From the NCBI RefSeq assembly GCF_004349355.1, contig NZ_SMFK01000001.1, forward strand, positions 310,001-374,000: 64,000 nt of DNA, written 5' to 3'. A model generated the notes under the pieces. That model was not told where the DNA came from, searched no databases, and saw only the letters and a program-made list of their open reading frames with translations. Origin of the DNA: Flavobacterium cellulosilyticum. Lineage in GTDB: Bacteria > Bacteroidota > Bacteroidia > Flavobacteriales > Flavobacteriaceae. This document shows positions 52,323 through 60,023 of this stretch, in pieces (positions within the stretch are counted from its first letter, which is position 1; every line of letters begins with the position of its first letter). The translations under genes were made by a program, and so were the position numbers.

Positions 52323-54287
52323 ATGAAAAACCTATTATCTCTATTCGCTTTACTATTCTATTTTTGTCTTCCTCAGTTTGCCGAAGGACAAACCAAAGTA
52401 AAAGACACTGTTACAAGACGTGCTACGATTACCTACAATCAAAAAGGAAATGCAGTAACTTTCAAACCTGAAACTCCTCCATTAATACCCATTGCTGGCG
52501 CACCAAAACCATCCTATACTTATTTATGGGAATTGGGCGATGGCCATTACAGCAAAGAAGCCGAACCCAAACACGTCTACAAAAACAAAGGAACGTATAA
52601 CGCACGACTTGCCGTAACCAACAATTATGATAACGGAAAACCACCCGCAACTCGACCAAAAGTTATCGCTGTAACAGACATTTCCAATGAAGTGTATACC
52701 GATATTGCTTCAATCGAAAACCAAAACGGACTGGCGATTCAAAAAAATTGCGACCCCATTCCTGACCAACAGATGGAAGTGATTGTTAGCTATCAGAATA
52801 TGGATAATTATGTGACTGACGGAAAATTGTATCTCTTTTTTAACGAAACGCAATTCAAAAACAACAATTTTTATTTGGTCGATTTTAGGACGTATGCTGG
52901 CGAACGCGAAGTCAAAGAAAATCTTGTCGCTACTGTTGATGATGTAGACAATTCAGGTTCCTATTTGGCTTCCGATAATGCATTGGCTACACCCAAAAAA
53001 TATCAAATCACCACAACCCAAGAAGACGTAGACTTTAGTTTAAAAGAGGCAAAAAACTCCTATAAAAACGCCACCCTTTTTGAATTCGACGGTGTCAATC
53101 CGGGAGAAACCAGAAACATCTTCCTTACTTTCAAAACAACTCCCGAAATGATTAAGGACACCAGCGCAACGGTGACTATGCGCAGCATTTTTGTTCCCAA
53201 TCGAAGTTATAAAAACCATAAAGTCAAAAACCTCGAAATGGAAATCGTCACTTCTCACGATCCCAACAAAATGGGCTCCAACGGAAGTTTTATGAACTAC
53301 AGATTGGTCCGATTCAAAAGAGTCAACTTCAAAACACGTTTCCAAAATAATGGCGTAGGTCCAGCTAGAATGATTCGGTTAGAAACAGACATTCCGGATA
53401 TGTTCGACAAAAAAACATTCCAAATCGAGGACTTGTATCCCAAATGTCCTATTTGTCCAAAAGGCGAAGAACCTACAACGAGTTGTTTGGACACCATCAT
53501 CAAGCAAAATCAAATTTTCTTTACGTTCAAAAACATCTATTTACCAGGAAGTTCTCAAAAAAATGTCAAAGAAATTGACAGCACAAAAGGCTTTGTAAAG
53601 TATTCCATGAAATTCAACAAAGACTTTCATAAAGTAAATACCAAAAGTAGAACCGCCATTATTTTTGACAAAAACGAACCTATCATAACTAATTATGCCA
53701 CTACCCGATTCACTCCAGGAATATCAATTGGTGCAAAAGTCGGATACAATTACTATCCCGACCTAGAAAAATCCCGAAGTTATTTTGTGGGCGCCACAAT
53801 TTCTCCTTTTAAATCGTATCGTTATTATTGGCAAGCAGAATTTGTGAATAGCTTGAATTCTTATAACAGCGCTACTACTACTGAAGATGCATTTGTCCAA
53901 AACTCAAATGGAGTTCGTCAATTGCAACGTACCACTACTACGTCAGAAATCAAAAATATCAATTGGGAAATACCCGTTTTGATGCAGTATAACATCAACA
54001 ACTATATTGGAATAGGAGCAGGATTACAAGCTAATATCGATGTTGCTGCAAAACAAAATCAACAACAAACCATTGCTACCTATGAAGGAATAAGCGATAA
54101 ATTAATAATAAACTCAACTGAAAAAACGAATACCATTTCCAATTCATTTACCAATATAAAAACTGGCATTTTATTCGATTTAACCCTTGGCGCCGCTAGA
54201 ATTGGACCAAGTTTTGGAGCGCGTTACGTGATGAATTTCAAGGAGAATTTTAATTATGTGCAGTTGTATGGTATTTGGAAGTTTTAA
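52323..54287 (+). CDS. PKD-domain outer membrane protein
   Basis: 654 residues. Signal peptide MKNLLSLFALLFYFCLPQFA, then a PKD domain (~45-115: SYTYLWELGDGHYSKEAEPK, HVYKNKGTYNARLAVTNNY). A long beta-rich region follows (~130-450), with a CPICPKGEEPTTSC segment that may form disulfides. The last ~180 residues (GISIGAKVGYNYYPDLEKSR, IGIGAGLQANIDV, GPSFGARYVMNFKE) form a probable outer membrane barrel ending in WKF. It lies between the ECF lipoprotein and the CHAT-domain protein on the same strand. It may display a binding domain at the surface for that system (inference). Confidence 0.8.
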   Translation: MKNLLSLFALLFYFCLPQFAEGQTKVKDTVTRRATITYNQKGNAVTFKPETPPLIPIAGAPKPSYTYLWELGDGHYSKEAEPKHVYKNKGTYNARLAVTNNYDNGKPPATRPKVIAVTDISNEVYTDIASIENQNGLAIQKNCDPIPDQQMEVIVSYQNMDNYVTDGKLYLFFNETQFKNNNFYLVDFRTYAGEREVKENLVATVDDVDNSGSYLASDNALATPKKYQITTTQEDVDFSLKEAKNSYKNATLFEFDGVNPGETRNIFLTFKTTPEMIKDTSATVTMRSIFVPNRSYKNHKVKNLEMEIVTSHDPNKMGSNGSFMNYRLVRFKRVNFKTRFQNNGVGPARMIRLETDIPDMFDKKTFQIEDLYPKCPICPKGEEPTTSCLDTIIKQNQIFFTFKNIYLPGSSQKNVKEIDSTKGFVKYSMKFNKDFHKVNTKSRTAIIFDKNEPIITNYATTRFTPGISIGAKVGYNYYPDLEKSRSYFVGATISPFKSYRYYWQAEFVNSLNSYNSATTTEDAFVQNSNGVRQLQRTTTTSEIKNINWEIPVLMQYNINNYIGIGAGLQANIDVAAKQNQQQTIATYEGISDKLIINSTEKTNTISNSFTNIKTGILFDLTLGAARIGPSFGARYVMNFKENFNYVQLYGIWKF

Positions 54288-54290
54288 ATT

Positions 54291-54310
54291 AAACACAAAA
54301 GACACAAAAG
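54291..54310 (+). repeat. Left inverted repeat of the GxxExxY cassette
   Basis: AAACACAAAAGACACAAAAG here is the reverse complement, with one mismatch in 20, of 54809-54828. A second, inner pair TCACAAAAG/CTTTTGTGA (54319-54327, 54778-54786) is nested within. Together they bracket the GxxExxY gene. Confidence 0.7.
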
Positions 54311-54334
54311 AAAAAAAATCACAAAAGAAAAATT

Positions 54335-54748
54335 ATGCTACTAACGAAAACTTATTTAAAGGATTTAACTTATAAAATAAATGGAGCTGCAATAGAAGTT
54401 CATAAAGAATTAGGACCTGGATTACTAGAAAGTGTTTATCATAAATGCATGAAAACTGAATTAACTCTAAGAGGAATTTCATTCAAATCTGAATTGAAAG
54501 TAAAAATTAATTTCAAAGGAAATGAACTTGAAACGGATTATAGATGTGATCTATTAGTTGAAGATTGCATAGTATTAGAATTAAAAGCACAAGACAATCT
54601 CCCTCCGATTCATCAAGCACAAATATTGACTTATATGAAATTATTAAAGAAACCAAAAGGAATATTATTTAATTTTCATTGTATTAACTTATACAATGAA
54701 GGTCAAAAAACGTTCGTAAACGAATACTTTAGCCTTTTAGATGACTAA
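54335..54748 (+). CDS. GxxExxY protein
   Basis: 137 residues of a GxxExxY-family protein, complete. The name motif is in ELGPGLLESVYHKCM (residues ~28-42), followed by a PD-(D/E)XK-like core: YRCDLLVEDCIVLELKAQDN with the Asp and Glu-x-Lys. These proteins look like small nucleases or nuclease relatives, but no activity is established that I know of. The gene is bracketed by nested inverted repeats, which suggests that it moved here as a small cassette into the PKD-CHAT interval. It is not needed to explain the neighbouring genes. Confidence 0.88.
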   Translation: MLLTKTYLKDLTYKINGAAIEVHKELGPGLLESVYHKCMKTELTLRGISFKSELKVKINFKGNELETDYRCDLLVEDCIVLELKAQDNLPPIHQAQILTYMKLLKKPKGILFNFHCINLYNEGQKTFVNEYFSLLDD

Positions 54749-54808
54749 TGATTTTGTAGATTGCAGAAACCAATTCCCTTTTGTGACTTTTGTATTCAAT
54801 CCTCTCGT

Positions 54809-54828
54809 CTTTTGTGCCTTTTGTGTTT
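54809..54828 (+). repeat. Right inverted repeat of the GxxExxY cassette
   Basis: CTTTTGTGCCTTTTGTGTTT pairs with 54291-54310. Its position, just before 54841, also argues that the CHAT gene starts at 54841 and not at the earlier ATG at 54790. Confidence 0.7.
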
Positions 54829-54840
54829 TTAAATAAAGTA

Positions 54841-57453
54841 ATGATAAAAATAGCGCATTGTTTTCTACTACTTTCAACTCTAATTATTTTTGGACAAAAT
54901 CCACTTACCCAAGAAGATAAAATTTATAATGCTGTTGATGCCTTTACAGCAAAACCAACTATCGATGGTCTACAAAAACTTGACGCTACTGAAAAAGATT
55001 TTTGGAAAAATCCAAAACCAAAAACCAAAAACGAACTTCTGGCAATTGTAGTTTTAAATTGCAACAAAGCCTATTATGAAAATCAAATTGGGCAAACCAG
55101 TCAAGCGATTTCAACCTACGAAAAAGCATTGCAAGTATATCAAAAGAACACCCTTTCCAATTACGACATTAGCGAATATTGCCTGAAACCTTTAGGCAAT
55201 CTTTACACCATTATTGGCGATTATGACAATGCCGAAAACACCATAAAACACTATTATTACCTTGCCACTATAGAGAAAAACCAACCTCAAAAAATTGCCG
55301 CCATTCTCAATTTATCGAATGTGTATCAAAATACAGGTCGAATAAATCAAGCCATCGATTTACTCGAAAAAACAATTGAAAACGAAAAATTAACTGCCGT
55401 TCAAAAAGGAACTTTATTGAACAACTTGGGCAATAATTATATGATAAGCGCCAAAGGGTTTCTAATAAATCCAGAACCATTTGCTAAAGCTGAAACATCC
55501 TTTAAAAATGCAATTGTCTTACTGAAAACCGAAAAAAATCAGTCACAAACAGTAGCAAATTGTTATCTTAATTTAGCTGCTTTCAACAGTCATTGGGAAA
55601 ATTTCGACAAAGCCAATGCGTACTTTGCAATGGCAAAAAAACTCGTTTTAGAATCGAAAAACCAACCCTCAAGAAAATTAGCAAAACTGTATTATGAAGA
55701 AGCTAATTTGTTATTTCTACAAAAAAGATATTCCGAAGCGAGTCTGTTAATTACAACAGTATTCAAGACATTAATTCCAAATTATTCCAATGTAACGCAA
55801 CAACTTCCAAATCAAAAATCACTTTATGCCGAAACGGTTTTACTTGACGCTTTAGATTTACAAGCAGCGCTATATTGGGAACAAAACCAACCCAAAAAAG
55901 CATTGAAAGCCTATGCCCTTTCCTTTCAAATTGAAGCGTTGTTCTCCAATTTATTGGTTTATGAAAATTCCAAAATCATCAATCAAATCCGTATTAGAAA
56001 TCGTACCGAAAAATGCATTGCCATCTATGATGATCTCTATAAAATAGAAAATAAAATCACGTATTTAGAACTTGCTTTTCAACTTCAAGAACGAACCAAA
56101 TCAGGGGTTTTGAAAAGTTATCTTTCGAATAGAAAAACAGCTTCCATTGAAGAAAAACAATACCTGAACCAACTTCAAAATTGGAATACTGAAATTATAA
56201 AAGAACAACAAAAAGGAAATTTAGCCAACATTTCAAAAATAAACGAAGCCATAAAAAAGCAAAATGAATTGATGCTTTCATTAAAGAAAACAAGGACTAA
56301 GAATCCAATTTTGATTGAAGAAAACATAGACTTAAAAGCCTTGTATGCTAAACTAGAAAAAGACAAAGCAATGATGGTGGCCTATTTTTCTGGATTTGAT
56401 AAAATGTATATTTTCACCTTGGAAAATAAAAGTATCAAACTAGACTATTATTGGGACAATCATACCGCTACTCCACGAATAATTTCTTTTTTAAATTATT
56501 TTAGTGATGCCAATAAAATCACCGATAACATTTCAGGTTACAATCATAACGGAAATAATGTCTATAAAATGTTGAAATTACCAACGAATTCAACATACAA
56601 AAACCTCATAATTGTACCTGATGGATTATTGAATTTTCTTCCTTTTGAAGCTTTGATTACTCAAGAATCTACTACTACAAATTTTGCTAACATGCATTAT
56701 TTGCTGAATGATTTTAACATTGCTTACAATAATTCGGCTAGCATTTATTTGAATGCAAAAACCCATACAAATCATAAGAAAACAGTGCTAGGAATTTTTC
56801 CTGTTTTCGAAAAGACAGCTTATGAATTGACTTTTTCAAAAGCCGAAATGCAATCTATAAAAAGTAATTTCGGAGGAAAGTTTTTTGACAATTCGAGTGC
56901 TACTTTGAATAATTTCAAGACCAACGCTGCCAATTATTCCATTTTACATTTGAGCACACACGCAGATTCTGGCGATACTGAAACTCCAGCAAGCCTCAAA
57001 TTTTATGACCAAGAAATCCTGTATTCTGAATTGTACAATCTCAATATCAATCCCGATTTAGTGGTATTGAGTGCGTGCGAAACCGGAATAGGCAAACTCT
57101 ACAAATCAGAAGGCGCGATGAGTGTAGCTAGAGGTTTTCAGTATGCTGGAGCTCAAAATTTATTGTTTTCGTTATGGAAAGTAAACGATTATACGACCTC
57201 GGTTTTTATGGATTATTTTTATAAAAATATCAAAAAAGGCTTACCCTATTTTGAAGCCAATGCTAAAGCGAAAAGAGATTTTCTAAACGACAAAACCATT
57301 TCAAATGCCAAGAAATCACCATATTATTGGAGTGCATTTGTTTATTATGGTGAAATAGAAACAGCTAATCCACCTAGCAATTATTATTTTTATATTCTAG
57401 CTTTATTAATTCTAATTGGATTATTTTTGGTTTTTAAACGCTACCAAAAATGA
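54841..57453 (+). CDS. TPR-CHAT caspase-like protease with membrane anchor
   Basis: 870 residues from the preferred start at 54841 (signal peptide IKIAHCFLLLSTLIIFGQ). The N-terminal half is a TPR superhelix (IYQ/SNVYQNTGRINQAIDL, YLNLAAFNSHWENFDKANAY), followed by a coiled coil. The C-terminal ~300 residues are a CHAT domain, a caspase relative, with the catalytic pair: His707 in LHLSTHADSG and Cys746 in VLSACETGIGKL. One membrane helix closes the protein (FYILALLILIGLFLVF). The layout puts TPR and CHAT in the periplasm. It overlaps the retropepsin gene by 4 bases. CHAT proteases often cut partner proteins in defence or signalling; the substrate here is unknown. Confidence 0.88.
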   Translation: MIKIAHCFLLLSTLIIFGQNPLTQEDKIYNAVDAFTAKPTIDGLQKLDATEKDFWKNPKPKTKNELLAIVVLNCNKAYYENQIGQTSQAISTYEKALQVYQKNTLSNYDISEYCLKPLGNLYTIIGDYDNAENTIKHYYYLATIEKNQPQKIAAILNLSNVYQNTGRINQAIDLLEKTIENEKLTAVQKGTLLNNLGNNYMISAKGFLINPEPFAKAETSFKNAIVLLKTEKNQSQTVANCYLNLAAFNSHWENFDKANAYFAMAKKLVLESKNQPSRKLAKLYYEEANLLFLQKRYSEASLLITTVFKTLIPNYSNVTQQLPNQKSLYAETVLLDALDLQAALYWEQNQPKKALKAYALSFQIEALFSNLLVYENSKIINQIRIRNRTEKCIAIYDDLYKIENKITYLELAFQLQERTKSGVLKSYLSNRKTASIEEKQYLNQLQNWNTEIIKEQQKGNLANISKINEAIKKQNELMLSLKKTRTKNPILIEENIDLKALYAKLEKDKAMMVAYFSGFDKMYIFTLENKSIKLDYYWDNHTATPRIISFLNYFSDANKITDNISGYNHNGNNVYKMLKLPTNSTYKNLIIVPDGLLNFLPFEALITQESTTTNFANMHYLLNDFNIAYNNSASIYLNAKTHTNHKKTVLGIFPVFEKTAYELTFSKAEMQSIKSNFGGKFFDNSSATLNNFKTNAANYSILHLSTHADSGDTETPASLKFYDQEILYSELYNLNINPDLVVLSACETGIGKLYKSEGAMSVARGFQYAGAQNLLFSLWKVNDYTTSVFMDYFYKNIKKGLPYFEANAKAKRDFLNDKTISNAKKSPYYWSAFVYYGEIETANPPSNYYFYILALLILIGLFLVFKRYQK

Positions 57454-57890
57454 AAACCCTACCCGAAATTCTTAAAAAAGAACGTTACAAGAAAATTAAA
57501 TTCAAAGTTACTAAAACCCAGCATTTACTACTAAAAGCGAGTATTAATGGGGTGAAAGGAAATTTTATTTTAGACACGGGCGCTTCCAGTAGTTGTGTAG
57601 GTTTTGAAAGTGTTGAATTATTTTTATTAGAAGCAAAAACATCAAAAACTATGGCTTCTGGTGCAGGAGCTAACGGAATGCGTACTCAAATGGCAGTTGG
57701 AAACAAACTCCAATTAGGCAGTTGGAAACATGCTGATTTTGATCTCGTCATCTTTGATTTATCCCATGTAAACGAGGCTTTGATTGAACACAAATCCAAA
57801 CCAGTGCACGGAATTATTGGAGCAGATATTTTAATGAAAGGCAAAGCCATTGTAGACTATTATAATAATTACTTATATTTACAAGAATAA
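57450..57890 (+). CDS. Retropepsin-like aspartic protease
   Basis: 146 residues, a single-lobe clan AA protease that should act as a dimer. The active-site segment is NFILDTGASSSCVGFESVE near residues 38-56; a second hydrophobic motif is HGIIGADILMKGKAIVDYYN. No signal peptide is seen, so it is probably cytoplasmic. It overlaps the CHAT gene by 4 bases and must be co-translated with it. Two unlike proteases in one operon suggests a cascade or mutual control, but nothing in the sequence proves this. Confidence 0.85.
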   Translation: MKTLPEILKKERYKKIKFKVTKTQHLLLKASINGVKGNFILDTGASSSCVGFESVELFLLEAKTSKTMASGAGANGMRTQMAVGNKLQLGSWKHADFDLVIFDLSHVNEALIEHKSKPVHGIIGADILMKGKAIVDYYNNYLYLQE

Positions 57891-57914
57891 AGGCTACCTA
57901 AAAACAAACAAAAA

Positions 57915-58670
57915 ATGAAAAATAGTTCCAAAATAGTACTATTAGTTTTAGGACTGTTATTGTTTTCCTGTACTGACGAAATTCTTATTGACAATGGGAC
58001 GGCAACTAATCCTGACACTGACGTAATGAGATCTTCAAAGGCTAATGTGTCAAAATATACTCCTCCTCTATTTTGGGATTTTAATGATTTGACAGGCTGG
58101 GTAGATGCTACACAAGTAGGTGTTCCAAATTACTTTATTGATAACGGATATTTAAATATCTCCACTAATGCGAATACTTGGGATAGAACAAAAATAAAAA
58201 CCGTTTCCACGTTCACTACCGGTACCTACAGTTGGAGAGTTTATGTTCCTGCAATGGGAATTGGCGATATGGCAAGCATAGGTGCTTTTTTATACAATGA
58301 CGACACCCACGAACTTGATTTTGAAATTGGTTATGGCAATCAAGCCAGTAGACAAGAGTTAAATGCAGCTTCAGATGATCTAGTTGTTTATATGACATCG
58401 CAAGCGAATCCTTTTCAATCTATTAAAAATAAAATCAAAAGAGAACAATGGCATACCTTATCCATCATATTGACATTGGATTCGAAAAATAAATATATCG
58501 CCACTTGGAAAATTGATGGAGCTACTCAAGCCACAAGATCTTTAACTTATGGCACAAAATCTAAATTTAATATCTTTTGCAGCCTCGAAAATTTAACTTT
58601 TATAGGTGACCACATTCCTAATTCCAAAAATTACGCCTTGTTTGATTTTGTTGAATTTAGTAGTAACTAA
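57915..58670 (+). CDS. Lipoprotein with GH16/LamG-like beta-sandwich
   Basis: 251 residues. Lipoprotein signal KNSSKIVLLVLGLLLFSC (Cys19). The mature part has the look of a concanavalin-like jelly roll: YSWRVYVPAMGIGDMASIGA, DDTHELDFEIGYGNQ and WHTLSIILTL. The segment HELDFEIGYG recalls the DExDxE active site of family 16 glycosidases but lacks the full motif, so binding without hydrolysis is more likely. It is the last gene on this strand before a two-way terminator, 24 bases after the retropepsin gene. Confidence 0.8.
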   Translation: MKNSSKIVLLVLGLLLFSCTDEILIDNGTATNPDTDVMRSSKANVSKYTPPLFWDFNDLTGWVDATQVGVPNYFIDNGYLNISTNANTWDRTKIKTVSTFTTGTYSWRVYVPAMGIGDMASIGAFLYNDDTHELDFEIGYGNQASRQELNAASDDLVVYMTSQANPFQSIKNKIKREQWHTLSIILTLDSKNKYIATWKIDGATQATRSLTYGTKSKFNIFCSLENLTFIGDHIPNSKNYALFDFVEFSSN

Positions 58671-58675
58671 TACTA

Positions 58676-58711
58676 AAAAACCTGTTTAGAAGTTACTCTA
58701 AACAGGTTTTT
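58676..58711. terminator. Two-way terminator between the lipoprotein and sucB
   Basis: A perfect 15-bp stem (58676-58690 with 58697-58711) with a 6-nt loop and flanking A and T runs. It serves both converging genes. Confidence 0.9.
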
Positions 58712-58747
58712 AATATTTATGAAGATTGTTTTTCTTACTAATAAAGG

Positions 58748-59965
58748 CTACAATTCAAATGCTTTTTTAGGATTTCCATCACAAAGTAATTCAACTGGAT
58801 TTTCAAGTGCTTCTTTAACCGCTACGAGGAAACCAACAGATTCACGTCCGTCAACAATTCTGTGGTCATAAGAAAGTGCCACATACATCATTGGGTGAAT
58901 TTCAACTTTACCATTTACCGCAATTGGACGCTCGATAATATTGTGCATTCCAAGAATTCCAGATTGTGGAGGATTGATAATTGGAGTTGATAACATAGAA
59001 CCAAAAACACCACCATTTGTAATAGTAAATGTTCCACCAGTCATATCGTCAACAGTAATTTGTCCGTCACGTGCTTTAATAGCTAATCTCTTAATGTCAG
59101 ATTCCACTCCACGGAAAGTCAAGTTTTCAGCATTACGAACTACAGGCACCATTAATCCTTTTGGTCCAGAAACGGCAATAGAAATATCGCAGAAATCGTA
59201 CGCTATTTTATAATCTCCGTCCATCATGGAGTTCACATCAGGATATAATGCTAAAGCTCTTGTAACTGCTTTGGTAAAGAAAGACATATATCCCAATCCA
59301 ATTCCGCCATGTTTCGCTTTGAAAGCATCTTTGAATTCATTACGAAGTGTATTGATAGGTGTCATATTCACTTCGTTGAACGTCGTCAACATCGCTGTTT
59401 CGTTTTTAGCCGCAACTAATCTTTCAGCCACTTTACGACGCAACATGGATAATTTTGTACGTTCAGAACCACGGCTTCCACCTGTAGGAGTTCCCATTGA
59501 AGGTGTTGCATTTACAGCATCATCTTTAGTTATCCTTCCACCTTTACCCGTTCCTGAAACTGTAGCTGGAGTGATATTTTTTTCGTCTAATATTTTTTTA
59601 GCTGCTGGAGAAGGTGTTCCTGTTGCATACGTCGCTGCTGGTGCCGCTGCTACTGGAACAGGTGCTGCTTTTGGTGCTTCAACAACTGGCGCTGCTGCTG
59701 GTGCAGGAGTTGAACCAGATGGTTTAGCTGCAGAAGTATCGATAAGACAAACAACAGCTCCAACTGCTACTGCATCTCCTTCTTCCGCTTTTAGAGTAAT
59801 TATTCCGCTAGCTTCAGCTGGTAATTCCAGTGTCGCTTTGTCAGAATCAACCTCAGCAATTGCTTGATCTTTTTCAACATAATCACCATCTTGAACTAAC
59901 CAAGTTGCGATTTCTACTTCTTTGATAGATTCCCCTGGTGATGGGACTTTCATTTCTAAAATCAT
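58748..59965 (-). CDS. sucB: 2-oxoglutarate dehydrogenase E2 (dihydrolipoyl succinyltransferase)
   Basis: 405 residues of a complete E2. Order: a lipoyl domain with the modified Lys43 in [12 protein letters not shown], an Ala/Pro linker, a peripheral subunit-binding domain ([20 protein letters not shown], about 115-150), and the catalytic domain ending with [16 protein letters not shown], which has the active-site His and Asp. It moves succinyl groups from E1 to CoA in the TCA cycle. It follows sucA on the same strand with a 58-base gap. Confidence 0.97.
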   Translation of the reverse strand: MILEMKVPSPGESIKEVEIATWLVQDGDYVEKDQAIAEVDSDKATLELPAEASGIITLKAEEGDAVAVGAVVCLIDTSAAKPSGSTPAPAAAPVVEAPKAAPVPVAAAPAATYATGTPSPAAKKILDEKNITPATVSGTGKGGRITKDDAVNATPSMGTPTGGSRGSERTKLSMLRRKVAERLVAAKNETAMLTTFNEVNMTPINTLRNEFKDAFKAKHGGIGLGYMSFFTKAVTRALALYPDVNSMMDGDYKIAYDFCDISIAVSGPKGLMVPVVRNAENLTFRGVESDIKRLAIKARDGQITVDDMTGGTFTITNGGVFGSMLSTPIINPPQSGILGMHNIIERPIAVNGKVEIHPMMYVALSYDHRIVDGRESVGFLVAVKEALENPVELLCDGNPKKAFEL

Positions 59966-60023
59966 AATTTCTAATTTAAAGGTTCAGGTTTAAAGGGTTA
60001 AACCTGATATTGTGTGAATCGTT

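Noticed and set aside
57915..58670. Active GH16 glycosidase
   Set aside because: The segment HELDFEIGYG only partly matches the DExDxE signature, so catalysis cannot be claimed.
59226..59867. 213-residue plus-strand frame inside sucB
   Set aside because: It is the antisense of the Ala/Pro-rich linker and catalytic domain of a clear sucB gene.
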